The notes under the pieces were generated by a model that searched no databases, was not told the origin of the DNA, and was given only the letters and a program-made list of their open reading frames with translations. Source: CAWIXB01 sp963839955 (GTDB lineage Bacteria > Actinomycetota > Actinomycetes > JACCUZ01). Taken from it: a DNA stretch of 64,000 nt. Made by a program: the position numbers and the translations under genes. The stretch is from positions 1,798,001 through 1,862,000 of the forward strand of contig CAWIXB010000001.1 of the NCBI GenBank assembly GCA_963839955.1, in the 5' to 3' direction. Positions 1 through 10,345 of the stretch are shown piece by piece (within the stretch, counting starts at the first letter, position 1; every line of letters begins with the position of its first letter).

Positions 1-2
1 GC

Positions 3-1184
3 GGCCTGCCGCTGGTCTACCTCGACAGCGCCAACACCTCGCAGAAGCCGCGCCAGGTCATCGACACGATCGCGGAGTTCTACGCAGAGCACAACGCGAA
101 CGTGGCGCGCGCCATGCACACCCTCGGCCAGGAGGCCACCGAAGCCTTCGAGGGTGCCCGCGACAAGATTGCGTCCTTCATCGGAGCGCCGCGCCGCGAG
201 GAGGTGGTGTTCACCAAGAACTCCTCCGAGGCGCTCAACCTGGTGGCCAACGTCCTGGCGTGGGCCGACGCCCCGCACGGGCTCGGGCCCGGTGACGAGG
301 TCGTCATCACCGAGATGGAGCACCACTCCAACATCGTGCCGTGGCAGCTGGTCACCCAGCGCACCGGCGCGACACTGCGCTGGCTCGGCGTCGACGACGA
401 GGGCCGTCTCGACCTCTCCGACCTCGACACCGTCGTCAACGAGCGCACCAAGGTCGTCTCGCTGGTGCACGTCTCGAACGCTCTCGGGACGCTCAACCCG
501 GTCGAGTTCGTGGCGCGCCGCGCCCACGAGGTCGGCGCTCTCGTCGTGGTGGACGCGTCGCAGTCTGTGCCGCAGATGCCCGTCGACGTGGCCCGGCTCG
601 GCGCCGACTTCGTCGCCTTCACCGCCCACAAGATGTGCGGCCCCACCGGTGTCGGCGTGCTGTGGGGGCGCTACGACCTGCTGGCTGCACTGCCGCCGTT
701 CCTCGGTGGCGGCGAGATGATCGAGACGGTCGACATGGCCGGCTCCACCTACGCGCCGCCGCCGCACCGCTTCGAGGCAGGCACGCCGCCCATCGCGCAG
801 GCGGTCGGTCTCGGTGCTGCCGTCGACTACCTGTCCGCGATCGGCATGGGCGCGGTCGCCGCGCACGAGAAGGCGATCACTGGCTACGCCCTCGAGCGCA
901 TCGCCGACCTCGACGGCGTCCGCGTGATCGGCCCATCGACCGCGGTCGACCGCGGGGGAGCCGTGTCGCTCGTCGTCGAAGGCGTCCATCCCCACGACGT
1001 GAGTCAGGTGCTCGACTCGCTCGGCATCGCCGTACGCGCGGGCCACCACTGCGCCCGGCCCGTGTGCCAGCGCTTCGGCGTGCCCGCGACGACGCGGGCA
1101 TCCTTCTACCTGTACACCACTACCGCCGAGGTTGACGCGCTCGTGTCCGGCCTCGAGCGGGTACGGAGGTACTTCCGGCCGTGA
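3..1184 (+). CDS. sufS: Cysteine desulfurase SufS, 5' end outside window
   Basis: PLP-dependent group II cysteine desulfurase. It takes sulfur from L-cysteine and passes a persulfide to the SUF Fe-S cluster machinery in the cytosol. The frame is open from the first bases of the window (LVYLDSANTSQKP), so only a short N-terminal piece is missing; 393 residues are visible. The PLP-binding lysine lies in AFTAHKMCGPTGVG (about visible residue 210) and the persulfide cysteine in RAGHHCARPVC (about 350). The stop overlaps the GTG of sufU in GTGA, so the two are translationally coupled. The rest of a suf operon (sufB, sufD, sufC) would be expected just upstream, but that is not visible. Confidence 0.96.
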   Translation, partial: GLPLVYLDSANTSQKPRQVIDTIAEFYAEHNANVARAMHTLGQEATEAFEGARDKIASFIGAPRREEVVFTKNSSEALNLVANVLAWADAPHGLGPGDEVVITEMEHHSNIVPWQLVTQRTGATLRWLGVDDEGRLDLSDLDTVVNERTKVVSLVHVSNALGTLNPVEFVARRAHEVGALVVVDASQSVPQMPVDVARLGADFVAFTAHKMCGPTGVGVLWGRYDLLAALPPFLGGGEMIETVDMAGSTYAPPPHRFEAGTPPIAQAVGLGAAVDYLSAIGMGAVAAHEKAITGYALERIADLDGVRVIGPSTAVDRGGAVSLVVEGVHPHDVSQVLDSLGIAVRAGHHCARPVCQRFGVPATTRASFYLYTTTAEVDALVSGLERVRRYFRP

Positions 1185-1693
1185 GCATGCCGATCGACTC
1201 GCTCTACCAGGAGATCATCCTCGATCACTACCGCAACCCGCACAACAAGGGGCTGCGGGACCCGTTCGACGCCGAGGTGCATCACGTGAACCCCACGTGC
1301 GGCGACGAGATCACCCTGCGGGTGCACGTCGAGCCCGGTGACCGTGGCGCGGTCGTGCAGGACGTCTCCTACGACTCGCTCGGCTGCTCCATCTCGCAGG
1401 CCTCGGTGTCCGTCATGACCGACCTCGTCGTCGGCAAGCCGGTCGACGAGGCCATGCGCACCCACGACGAGTTCCTCGCCCTCATGCAGTCCAAGGGCGA
1501 AGGCGAACCGGACGAGGACGTCCTGGAGGACGCCGTGGCGTTCGTGGGTGTGTCGAAGTTTCCCGCGCGCATCAAGTGCGCGCTGCTGGGGTGGATGGCT
1601 TGGAAGGACGCGACCGCACAGGCGCTCGACCGCCGCCACGTCGACCCGACGACCGACCACACAGTCGAGATCGCGACGGAGGAGTCCGCATGA
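1181..1693 (+). CDS. sufU: Fe-S cluster assembly sulfur-transfer protein SufU
   Basis: 170-residue NifU-like/IscU-fold protein. In Gram-positive bacteria SufU is a zinc-bound sulfur acceptor that receives the persulfide from SufS. The three cysteines of the family are visible in NPTCGDEITL, YDSLGCSIS and IKCALLGWMAW. The GTG start overlaps the sufS stop (GTGA), and its own stop overlaps the next ATG (ATGA), giving a tightly coupled sufS-sufU-sufT order. The C-terminus is slightly extended with an acidic tail. Family and pathway are secure; the exact role (zinc-dependent transfer rather than scaffold) is from family knowledge. Confidence 0.95.
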   Translation: MSMPIDSLYQEIILDHYRNPHNKGLRDPFDAEVHHVNPTCGDEITLRVHVEPGDRGAVVQDVSYDSLGCSISQASVSVMTDLVVGKPVDEAMRTHDEFLALMQSKGEGEPDEDVLEDAVAFVGVSKFPARIKCALLGWMAWKDATAQALDRRHVDPTTDHTVEIATEESA

Positions 1694-2028
1694 CCGACAC
1701 CGCCACCAACCCCGCCGGCCCGGCGAAGGTCGAGGACGTCGAGGAGGCCATGCGCGACGTGGTCGACCCGGAGCTCGGCATCAACGTCGTCGACCTCGGC
1801 TTGGTCTACGGCCTGCACGTCGACGACGCCAACGTCTGCACGATCGACATGACGTTGACCTCGGCGGCCTGTCCGCTCACCGACGTGATCGAGGACCAGA
1901 CGAACTCCGCGCTCGCCGGCCTGGTGAAGGAAGCGCGCATCAACTGGGTCTGGATGCCGCCGTGGGGTCCCGACAAGATCACCGACGAGGGCCGTGAGCA
2001 GCTTCGCGCCCTCGGCTTCAATGTCTGA
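1690..2028 (+). CDS. sufT: SufT-like metal-sulfur cluster assembly factor (DUF59/MIP18)
   Basis: 112-residue DUF59 protein. The ATG overlaps the sufU stop, which decides the start over a longer in-frame extension that only overlays sufU. The family hallmarks are present: DVVDPELGINVVDLGLVYG near the N-terminus and TSAACPLTD with the conserved cysteine near residue 58. Relatives (SufT, MIP18) help mature Fe-S proteins, and the position as last gene of a suf operon supports the same job. Downstream is a convergent metallopeptidase gene with only 36 bp between the two stops. Confidence 0.92.
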   Translation: MTDTATNPAGPAKVEDVEEAMRDVVDPELGINVVDLGLVYGLHVDDANVCTIDMTLTSAACPLTDVIEDQTNSALAGLVKEARINWVWMPPWGPDKITDEGREQLRALGFNV

Positions 2029-2064
2029 TTCTGCGGTCTGACCCACACCGGGTCTGACTGGCCG

Positions 2065-2943
2065 TCAGCCGAAGGTGTCGCAGGCGTTGGCATCGCCTGA
2101 GCGGTAGCCGGTGAGGAACCACTTCTTGCGCTGCGCGGCCGACCCGTGGGTCCACGACTCCGGGTCGATGCGGCCCTGGGTGCGTTGCTGAATGCGGTCG
2201 TCGCCCACGGCCTCCGCAGCGTTCACGGCTTGGTCGAGCTGACGCTCGCTGATCGACACGTTGCCGCGCTCGTTGGAGAGCCTGCTCCATACGCCGGCGT
2301 AGCAGTCGGCCTGCAGCTCGAGTGCGACCGAGGGCTCGTTCTGCCGATCGGGGTCGGCCTGCTGCGCTTGACGCATCTGGCGTTCCGTGCCGAAGAGCGT
2401 CTGCAGGTGGTGGCCGGCCTCATGGGCCATGATGTACGCCGCGGCGAACCGCCCCTCCGCGCCGAAGTCGCGCTGTAGCTGCGCAAGGAAACCCAGGTCG
2501 ATGTAGATCTCCTCGTCCGGAGGGCAGTAGAAGGGACCCACCTGGGAGGACGCCGTACCGCAGCCCGTCTGCACGCTCTGTTCGAAGAACGCCAGCCGCG
2601 GGGGCCGGTAGTTCTCGCCTCGTCGGGACAGTTCCGCATCCCAGGTCTCGTTGACCTCGTTCCACACCTTGATGAGGTAGCAGTCCTCGTAGCGGTCGAG
2701 GGCACCCTCGGAGTTGCACCGGCGCTCCAGCTCGGCTGTCGACTCGCCCGTGCCCGCGCCCTGCACGCCACCGCCCTGGGGGATCAGTTGCCCTGCGTCG
2801 CCACCCTGGCCGCCGAGGAACGTATAGGCGAGGAAGATGAGGAGGCCGACCAAGCCGCCGCCACCGCCGATCGCGATGGCCCCGCCACGACCCCGGCGGT
2901 CGTCCAGCCCGCTGACGTCGACGTCCGAGTCCGAGAACGTCAC
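2065..2943 (-). CDS. Neutral zinc metallopeptidase, YpfJ family, membrane anchored
   Basis: 292-residue protein of the YpfJ/neutral zinc metallopeptidase family. A short cytosolic N-terminus is followed by one membrane segment (about residues 20-42) and an extracytoplasmic catalytic region carrying HEAGHH (HExxH) at about residue 175. The GTG at 2943 is chosen because AGGAGG lies five bases upstream; a much longer in-frame extension reads into the divergent ABC-F promoter region and looks non-coding. Substrate unknown. It diverges from the ABC-F gene with about 115 bp between the start codons. Confidence 0.9.
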   Translation of the reverse strand: MTFSDSDVDVSGLDDRRGRGGAIAIGGGGGLVGLLIFLAYTFLGGQGGDAGQLIPQGGGVQGAGTGESTAELERRCNSEGALDRYEDCYLIKVWNEVNETWDAELSRRGENYRPPRLAFFEQSVQTGCGTASSQVGPFYCPPDEEIYIDLGFLAQLQRDFGAEGRFAAAYIMAHEAGHHLQTLFGTERQMRQAQQADPDRQNEPSVALELQADCYAGVWSRLSNERGNVSISERQLDQAVNAAEAVGDDRIQQRTQGRIDPESWTHGSAAQRKKWFLTGYRSGDANACDTFG

Positions 2944-2967
2944 GGCTGCCTCCTCTGGCGGCGGGCC

Positions 2968-2973
2968 TAGACT
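2968..2973 (+). promoter_or_regulatory. -10 element (TAGACT) ahead of ABC-F leader
   Basis: TAGACT lies exactly 6 nt before an ATG (2980). The same geometry precedes many starts in this window. No convincing -35 hexamer is visible, which is common for actinobacterial housekeeping promoters. Confidence 0.45.
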
Positions 2974-2979
2974 GGGACC

Positions 2980-3000
2980 ATGCTTCGCCCGCCGTCGTGA
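2980..3000 (+). CDS. Possible leaderless leader peptide MLRPPS upstream of ABC-F gene
   Basis: Six-codon ORF (M-L-R-P-P-S-stop) placed where a leaderless transcript from TAGACT would begin. It ends 58 nt before the ABC-F start. Some ABC-F ribosome-protection genes are controlled by leader-peptide attenuation, and a Pro-Pro pair is a known slow-translation site, so a regulatory role is conceivable. The ORF is very short and could be chance. A second mini-ORF, MTTKDTQ at 3039-3062, overlaps the ABC-F GTG in GTGA. Confidence 0.3.
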   Translation: MLRPPS

Positions 3001-3058
3001 TGTCGCCTGCCTACCCCGCCGGCCGACCTCTGCACCCCATGACGACGAAGGACACTCA

Positions 3059-4666
<1,608 letters not shown>

Positions 4667-4774
4667 CGTACGACGAGCGCCGCGCCCGCTGCCCGAGTTG
4701 TCCTCTGGCGCTCCCGCGTTGATGGGACGATCATGCGCTTGAATGGTCTCGATCTTGCGACCGAGGAGGCAGAC

Positions 4775-4984
4775 GTGGCCAGCCTGAAGAAGGGTGCCCG
4801 GATCACGGGCACCGAGCGGAACAAGCTCGCCGCCGACCTCAAGCGGAAGTACAACTCGGGCGCCAGCATCCGCGCGCTGGCTGCCGAGACCGGCCGGTCC
4901 TACGGGTTCGTGCACCGGATGCTCAGTGAGACGGGTGTCACACTGAGGGGCCGCGGCGGAGCCACCCGCGGCAAGAAGTCCTGA
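4775..4984 (+). CDS. Small helix-turn-helix DNA-binding protein
   Basis: 69-residue basic protein of a family conserved across actinobacteria. The central region (ASIRALAAETGRSYGFVHRM) is a classic helix-turn-helix, and the C-terminus is rich in Gly and Arg. The GTG at 4775 follows AGGAGG with a five-base spacer and yields the usual VASLKKGARITG start; an upstream in-frame ATG at 4733 lacks a ribosome-binding site. Target unknown. It sits between an ABC-F gene and a fatty-acid-oxidation pair, and its stop overlaps the probable start region of the enoyl-CoA hydratase gene. Confidence 0.85.
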   Translation: MASLKKGARITGTERNKLAADLKRKYNSGASIRALAAETGRSYGFVHRMLSETGVTLRGRGGATRGKKS

Positions 4985-5799
4985 CCGGCCCTCCGTCGGC
5001 AGAGGGGTCGACGCCAGCAGTCGACGGTGACGGCGTACGACTGGAGTTCGCAGACGCGCTCGCCACCGTCACGCTCGATCGTCCCGCACAACGCAACGTG
5101 CAGACGCCTCGGACGTGGCGCGCGCTTGCGGCGGCAGGGGAGCGGGTGCGCGACTCGGACGCGCGCGTGGTCGTGCTTCGAGCAGAAGGGCCGTCGTTCT
5201 CCGCGGGTCTCGACCGGGCGATGCTCTCCGGCGGCAGCGTCGACGGGGAGCCGGGGCTCGCGCAGCTCGCGGGCCTCGACGACGCGGCGCTGGACGCGAG
5301 CATCGCGGGATTCCAGGAGGCGTTCGCCTGGTGGCGTGACGACCGGTTCGTGTCCATCGCCGCGGTTGCCGGCCACGCGGTGGGTGCGGGGTTCCAGCTC
5401 GCGCTCGCCTGCGACCTGCGCGTGCTCGCGGACGACGCCCAGTTCTCGATGCGCGAGCCGTCGCTCGGCCTGGTGCCCGACCTCGGCGGGACCAAGCCGC
5501 TCGTCGACCTGGTCGGCTACTCCCGGGCGCTCGAGATCTGTCTGACCGGCCGCTGGGTGGGAGCGGCCGAAGCCGTCGGCCTGAGGCTCGGCGAGCTCGT
5601 GGTGGCCCGCGACGACCTCGACGCAACGGTGGCCGACCTGGCGGCGGCTATCCTCGCCGCACCGGCGGGCGCCGTACGCGAGACCACGTCGCTGCTGCGC
5701 GCGGCCGCCACCAGGACGTACGACGAGCAACGCGCCGCCGAGCGGTCGGCCCAGAGCAGACGCCTGCGCGCGCTCGTCGCCGAGAGAAGGAGCGGCTAG
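4981..5799 (+). CDS. Enoyl-CoA hydratase/isomerase family protein (start uncertain)
   Basis: Crotonase-fold protein, probably hydrating or isomerising an acyl-CoA intermediate of beta-oxidation. Visible landmarks are VTLDRPAQRN near the N-terminus, oxyanion-hole segment FSAGLD, and GHAVGAGFQLALACDLRV followed by EPSLGLVPDLGG. Coding character clearly extends upstream of the first in-frame GTG (5098): VRLEFADALATVTLDRP is read from about 5035. However, no ATG, GTG or TTG exists in that frame back to the stop near 4720. Either a CTG at 4981 (overlapping the HTH stop as CTGA) is used, or one G is missing near 5032, which would place the start at GTG 5027. Its stop overlaps the acyl-CoA dehydrogenase GTG. 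Confidence 0.85.
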   Translation: MTGPPSAEGSTPAVDGDGVRLEFADALATVTLDRPAQRNVQTPRTWRALAAAGERVRDSDARVVVLRAEGPSFSAGLDRAMLSGGSVDGEPGLAQLAGLDDAALDASIAGFQEAFAWWRDDRFVSIAAVAGHAVGAGFQLALACDLRVLADDAQFSMREPSLGLVPDLGGTKPLVDLVGYSRALEICLTGRWVGAAEAVGLRLGELVVARDDLDATVADLAAAILAAPAGAVRETTSLLRAAATRTYDEQRAAERSAQSRRLRALVAERRSG

Positions 5800-6953
5800 T
5801 GGTCGACCTGCGGCTGTCCGACGAGCAGCGCGCCGTTCAGGACGCGGTGCGCGAGTGGGTCGCCGAGGTGGTGGCCCCGCAGGCGTTGCGCAACGACCGC
5901 GAGGAGCGCTTCCCGCAGGAGGCGCTCGACGGGCTTCGGCAGACCGGGTTCGTCGGCATGTCGATCCCGGAGAAGTTCGGTGGCGGCGGTGCCGACCCGC
6001 TCACCTACTGCCTGTTCATCGAGGAGCTCGCTCGGGGGGACGCGAACGTCCGCTCGATCATGTCCGTGCACCTCGGGCTGGTCGCCGGGTCGATCGAACG
6101 GTGGGGCAGCGAGGAGCAGAAGGCCGAGTGGCTGCCGAGGATGTCGACCGGCGAGGTGCTCGGCTGCTTCGGGCTGACCGAGCCCGACCACGGTTCCAAC
6201 CCCGCCGACCTGCGCGCGACCGCAGAGTCGCTGCCCTCAGGCGGCTGGCGGATCAACGGGCGCAAGGTGTTCATCACCAACGGATCCATCGCCGGCGTCG
6301 CGCTCGTCATGGCGCGCACCGGTGGCAGCGGAGCCAAGGGTGTGTCCGCGTTCCTCGTGCCGACCGACCGGCCGGGCTTCAGCGCGAACGTGCTGCACGG
6401 CAAGCTCGGATTGCGGTCGTGTGACACCGCCGAGCTGGTGCTGGACGACGTCGAGGTCGACGCGTCGGCGCTGCTCGGCGGTGAGGGTGACGGTCTCAAG
6501 GTGGCGCTCTCGGCGCTGGACGACGGGCGCATGTCGATAGCTGCGTCGTGCGCCGGCGTCGGCCAGGCGGCGCTCGATGCGATGGTCGCCTATGCCGGCT
6601 CGCGTGAGCAGTTCGGCAAGCCGATCAGTGCGCACCAGCTGGTGCAGGAGATGATCGCGAACGCCGCGGTCGACGTGGACGCCTCGCGCCTGCTCACCTG
6701 GGCGGTCGCCGACCTCAAGGCGCGCGGCGAGAAGTACTCGCTGGCCGCCTCGAAGGCGAAGCTGTTCGCGACCGAGGCATCGGTGCGGGTGGCAAACAGC
6801 TGCATCCAGGTCCACGGCGGCTACGGGTACGTCGACGAGTACTCCGCCGCGAAGCTGTTGCGCGACGCGCGGGTGACGACCCTCTACGAAGGCACCAGCG
6901 AGATCCAGAAGCTGCTGATCGGCCGCGCTCTCACCGGCGTCTCGGCGTTCTGA
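5799..6953 (+). CDS. Acyl-CoA dehydrogenase
   Basis: 384-residue FAD-dependent acyl-CoA dehydrogenase for the first step of fatty-acyl-CoA oxidation. The N-terminal helical domain is followed by the beta-domain (CFGLTEPDHGSNPADL, about residues 125-140) and the C-terminal helical domain with REQFGKPISAHQLVQ and QVHGGYGYVDEY. The catalytic glutamate is in TTLYEGTSEIQ (about residue 365). GTG at 5799 overlaps the last base of the hydratase stop, so the two fatty-acid genes are coupled. Chain-length preference cannot be read from the sequence. Confidence 0.95.
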   Translation: MVDLRLSDEQRAVQDAVREWVAEVVAPQALRNDREERFPQEALDGLRQTGFVGMSIPEKFGGGGADPLTYCLFIEELARGDANVRSIMSVHLGLVAGSIERWGSEEQKAEWLPRMSTGEVLGCFGLTEPDHGSNPADLRATAESLPSGGWRINGRKVFITNGSIAGVALVMARTGGSGAKGVSAFLVPTDRPGFSANVLHGKLGLRSCDTAELVLDDVEVDASALLGGEGDGLKVALSALDDGRMSIAASCAGVGQAALDAMVAYAGSREQFGKPISAHQLVQEMIANAAVDVDASRLLTWAVADLKARGEKYSLAASKAKLFATEASVRVANSCIQVHGGYGYVDEYSAAKLLRDARVTTLYEGTSEIQKLLIGRALTGVSAF

Positions 6954-6960
6954 GCCGACC

Positions 6961-7557
6961 GTGCAGGTCTACCTGGAGACCGAGCGGCTCGCCCTCCGGC
7001 ACTTCACCGGAGCCGACGTCGACCGTCTGGTGGCGCTCGACAGCGACCGCGCGGTGATGAAGTTCCTCACCGGCGGCCGGCCGACGCCGCGCGACACGAT
7101 CGTGGACGAGGTCCTGCCACGGCTGATCGCCTCCTACGACGACATCGACGGGTATGGCGTCTGGGCTGCAGACGAGCGGGCCAGCGGGCAGTTCGTGGGA
7201 TGGTTCGCGCTCCAGCCGAGGGAGGGCCGCGGCGCCGACGAACCCGAGCTCGGCTACCGGCTGCGCCGGGCGTCGTGGGGTCGGGGCTACGCGACCGAGG
7301 GCTCGCGCGCGCTGATCCGCAAGGCGTTCACCGAGCTCGGCGCCTTGTCGGTGCTGGCTGAGACGATGGCGGTGAACCTCGCGTCCCGCCGGGTCATGGA
7401 ACGACTCGGCATGACGCACCTGCGGACCTTCCACGAGACGTGGGAGGACCCGATCGAGGGCGTGGAGCACGGGGAGGTCGAGTACCGGATCACCAGGGAC
7501 GAATGGGAGCGGCAGACGGGAAGCAACCTCGACCCACCGACGTTGGGCCGGGTGTAA
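6961..7557 (+). CDS. GNAT family N-acetyltransferase (RimJ/RimL type)
   Basis: 198-residue acetyltransferase of the Acetyltransf_3 group. Features include LETERLALRHFTGADVDRL at the N-terminus, the LGYRLRRASWGRGYATEGS acetyl-CoA pyrophosphate loop (about residues 97-117), and SRRVMERLGMTHLRTF near the C-terminus. It begins with GTG seven bases after the acyl-CoA dehydrogenase stop and is probably cotranscribed. Substrate unknown; relatives acetylate ribosomal protein termini or small amines. Confidence 0.88.
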   Translation: MQVYLETERLALRHFTGADVDRLVALDSDRAVMKFLTGGRPTPRDTIVDEVLPRLIASYDDIDGYGVWAADERASGQFVGWFALQPREGRGADEPELGYRLRRASWGRGYATEGSRALIRKAFTELGALSVLAETMAVNLASRRVMERLGMTHLRTFHETWEDPIEGVEHGEVEYRITRDEWERQTGSNLDPPTLGRV

Positions 7558-7579
7558 GCATCATTACAAGGAGGCGCCG

Positions 7580-9493
7580 GTGTCGATGAGCCACGGCCCC
7601 TGGTCGATGTATCGCTCGATGACCCGCGACGGCGACGTCAAGCGACGCAAGCTCGCGCCAGGAACTGGCAAAAGGATCATCGCGTTCGCGCGCCCCTACC
7701 GCCGCGACATCTCGTTCTTCCTGGTGCTCGTCGTCATCGACGCCATGCTCGTCGTCGCGCTGCCGCTGCTCTTCAAGGTCATCATCGACGAGGGAGTCAG
7801 CAAGAACGATCGTGGCGTCGTCATCACCGTGGCTCTGGTCATCGCGGGACTCGCGGTGTTCACGGCACTCCTGACGCTGATGATGCGGTGGCTCTCGTCC
7901 CGTGTCGGTGAGGGCCTGATCTTCGACCTGCGCACCCAGGTCTTCTCGCATGTGCAGCGCATGCCGGTCGCCTTCTTCACCCGCACGCAGACCGGCGCGC
8001 TCGTCAGCCGTCTCAACACCGACGTGATCGGCGCTCAACAGGCGTTCACCTCGACGCTCTCGTCGGTAGTGTCCAACGTCATCGGGCTCGTCCTCGTGGT
8101 CGCGACGATGTTCTACCTCTCGTGGCAGATCACCGTGGCGGCGCTTCTGCTGACCCCGTTGTTCCTGCTGCCGGCCCGCTGGGTCGGTCGCAAGCTGCAG
8201 GCCATCACCCGCGAGGCGATGCAGCTCAACGCGTCCATGGGCACCACGATGACCGAGCGCTTCAACGTCTCCGGTGCACTGCTGGTCAAGATCTTCGGCC
8301 GCCTCGACGACGAGTCCTCGTCGTTCTCCGACACCGCCGGCCGCGTGCGCGACATCGGCATCAAGCAGGCGATGTTCGGCCGGGTGTTCTTCACCGCCCT
8401 CTCCCTCGTCGCTGCCCTCGCGACCGCGCTGGTCTACGGCATCGGAGGTCTGCTCGTCATCGACGACACCATCGAGCTCGGCACCCTGGTCGCGCTGGCT
8501 GCGCTGCTGAGCCGGCTCTACGGTCCGCTCACCGCGCTGTCCAACGTGCAGGTCGACGTGATGACCGCGCTGGTGAGCTTCGAGCGCGTCTTCGAGGTGC
8601 TCGACCTGCCGCCGATGATCGACGAGAAGCCCGACGCACGACGTCTGGGCCGCGGGTCGACAGACGTTGAGTTCCGCGGCGTTTCGTTCCGCTACCCAAC
8701 GGCGGACGAGGTGTCGCTGGCGTCTCTCGAGTCTGTGGCGGTGCTCGACCACGCGCCCAGCGCCGAGGTGCTGCACGACGTCTCCTTCCGCGTCACCCCG
8801 GGCACGATGACCGCGCTGGTCGGTCCGTCCGGCGCCGGCAAGACGACGATCATCAGCCTGGTCGGGCGCTTCTACGACGCGACCCAGGGCGCCGTCCTGG
8901 TCGGCGGGCAGAACGTGCGCGACCTCACCCTGGCGTCGCTGCACGACGTCGTCGGCGTCGTCACCCAGGACGCCCACATGTTCCACGAGACGATCCGCGC
9001 GAATCTGATCTACGCCCGGCCCGACGCGACCGAGGCCGACCTGGTCGAGGCCTGCCGCGCGGCGCAGATCTGGGACCTGGTGGGCGCATTGCCTGACGGC
9101 CTCGACACCACGGTCGGCGACCGCGGCTACCGGCTCTCCGGCGGCGAGAAGCAGCGCCTCGCGCTCGCCCGGCTGCTGCTCAAGGCACCCGATGTCGTCG
9201 TGCTCGACGAGGCTACGGCCCACCTCGACTCCGAGTCCGAGGTCGCAGTGCAGCGCGCTCTCAAGATCGCGTTGCAGGGGCGCACGTCCTTGGTCATCGC
9301 CCACCGGCTCTCGACCGTGCGTGACGCCGACGAGATCCTCGTCGTCGACGAGGGCCGAGTCGTCGAGCGGGGGCGGCACGCCCAGCTGCTCGCCAGGAAC
9401 GGTCTCTACGCCGAGCTCTACCGCACGCAGTTCGCCACGCAGGAGCGTGACGACGACGACCGCATCGTGCCGCGGCCGCTGCGGACCGGGTGA
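7580..9493 (+). CDS. ABC exporter, fused permease and ATPase
   Basis: 637-residue half-transporter, which would work as a homodimer or with an unlinked partner. The N-terminal half has six predicted membrane helices (first at about residues 45-70, FFLVLVVIDAMLVVALPLLF). The C-terminal nucleotide-binding domain has Walker A GPSGAGKTT (about 415), signature LSGGEKQRLALARL and Walker B VVVLDEATAHLD. AAGGAGG five bases before the GTG fixes the start. An insertion of about 20 residues (SLASLESVAVLDHAPSAEV) splits the usual A-loop region. Substrate unknown (lipid, drug or peptide). Confidence 0.94.
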   Translation: MSMSHGPWSMYRSMTRDGDVKRRKLAPGTGKRIIAFARPYRRDISFFLVLVVIDAMLVVALPLLFKVIIDEGVSKNDRGVVITVALVIAGLAVFTALLTLMMRWLSSRVGEGLIFDLRTQVFSHVQRMPVAFFTRTQTGALVSRLNTDVIGAQQAFTSTLSSVVSNVIGLVLVVATMFYLSWQITVAALLLTPLFLLPARWVGRKLQAITREAMQLNASMGTTMTERFNVSGALLVKIFGRLDDESSSFSDTAGRVRDIGIKQAMFGRVFFTALSLVAALATALVYGIGGLLVIDDTIELGTLVALAALLSRLYGPLTALSNVQVDVMTALVSFERVFEVLDLPPMIDEKPDARRLGRGSTDVEFRGVSFRYPTADEVSLASLESVAVLDHAPSAEVLHDVSFRVTPGTMTALVGPSGAGKTTIISLVGRFYDATQGAVLVGGQNVRDLTLASLHDVVGVVTQDAHMFHETIRANLIYARPDATEADLVEACRAAQIWDLVGALPDGLDTTVGDRGYRLSGGEKQRLALARLLLKAPDVVVLDEATAHLDSESEVAVQRALKIALQGRTSLVIAHRLSTVRDADEILVVDEGRVVERGRHAQLLARNGLYAELYRTQFATQERDDDDRIVPRPLRTG

Positions 9494-9500
9494 GCGCCCC

Positions 9501-10274
9501 TCAGACGGCGCGGATCATGCCGCCGTCGACGGGGATCATCGAGCCGTTGATGTACGACGCGGCGGGGGAGAGCACGAAGGCCGCCACCCGGCCGAACTCG
9601 TCCGGCTCGCCGTAGCGACGCAGCGGGATGAGACCTTCGAACATCTTGCGCGTCTGGTCGGGCTTTCCGGTCGACTCGTCCAGCTCGCGCACCCGGTCGG
9701 TGTCGATGCGCCCCGGCAACAACCCGTTGACCCTGATCTTCCGGTCGCCGAGCTCGTCGGCCATCGTCTTGGCCAGCATGCCCAGGCCCGGCCGCAGCCC
9801 GTTGGACGAGGCAAGCCCGGCGACCGGCTGCTTGACCGATGACGACAGCACGAAGGCGATGGAGCCGCCCTCTTCGCCGACCGTCGAGACCACCGCGCGC
9901 GCGACTCGCACAGCGCCCAGGAAGACCGACTCGAAGCCTGCTCGCCACGTCGCGTCGTCGAGCGACATCGCCGGACCGGCCTTGGGCCCGCCCGAGCTGA
10001 TCAGCGCGCCGTCCAGACGTTCCCAGCGGCCCATGGCCGCCGCGACGAGCCGCGAGTCGATGCCGTCCTGGCCGATGTTGCCGGGCACCGCGATCGCGTG
10101 GTCCGGCCCGCCCAGGTCGTGGGCGACCGACACGAGAGCGGCCTCGTCCCGGGCACACAGCACGATGCGGGCGCCCTCGGCGACCAGCGCCCGGGCTGAG
10201 GCGAGTCCGAGTCCGCGGCTTGCGCCGGTGACGACGTACACACGATCGCGTAGTCCAAGGTCCATGGTCGACAT
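9501..10274 (-). CDS. SDR family oxidoreductase with altered active site
   Basis: 257-residue Rossmann-fold protein. The NAD(P)-binding TGASRGLG (about residues 16-23) and a C-terminal ASYINGSMIPVDGGM segment are typical of classical SDRs and FabG relatives. The catalytic YxxxK motif is absent: at the expected position the sequence reads SSNGLRPGLGML, with Ser at the Tyr position and Arg at the Lys position. A divergent SDR subgroup with such a change seems to exist in actinobacteria, but I cannot name its reaction. The gene ends head-on with the ABC exporter and diverges from the sirtuin gene. AGGGCAGG precedes the ATG. Confidence 0.85.
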   Translation of the reverse strand: MSTMDLGLRDRVYVVTGASRGLGLASARALVAEGARIVLCARDEAALVSVAHDLGGPDHAIAVPGNIGQDGIDSRLVAAAMGRWERLDGALISSGGPKAGPAMSLDDATWRAGFESVFLGAVRVARAVVSTVGEEGGSIAFVLSSSVKQPVAGLASSNGLRPGLGMLAKTMADELGDRKIRVNGLLPGRIDTDRVRELDESTGKPDQTRKMFEGLIPLRRYGEPDEFGRVAAFVLSPAASYINGSMIPVDGGMIRAV

Positions 10275-10345
10275 CCTGCCCTGAACCGCGGATTAAGGTG
10301 CAACCGGTCACCCACGGCGCCGACGACGACAGCGAGGACGACAAC

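Noticed and set aside
7490..9379. 629-codon open frame antisense to the ABC exporter
   Set aside because: GC-rich third positions leave long open antisense frames; the sequence is low complexity (Arg/Asp/His-rich) and the sense protein has clear ABC motifs.
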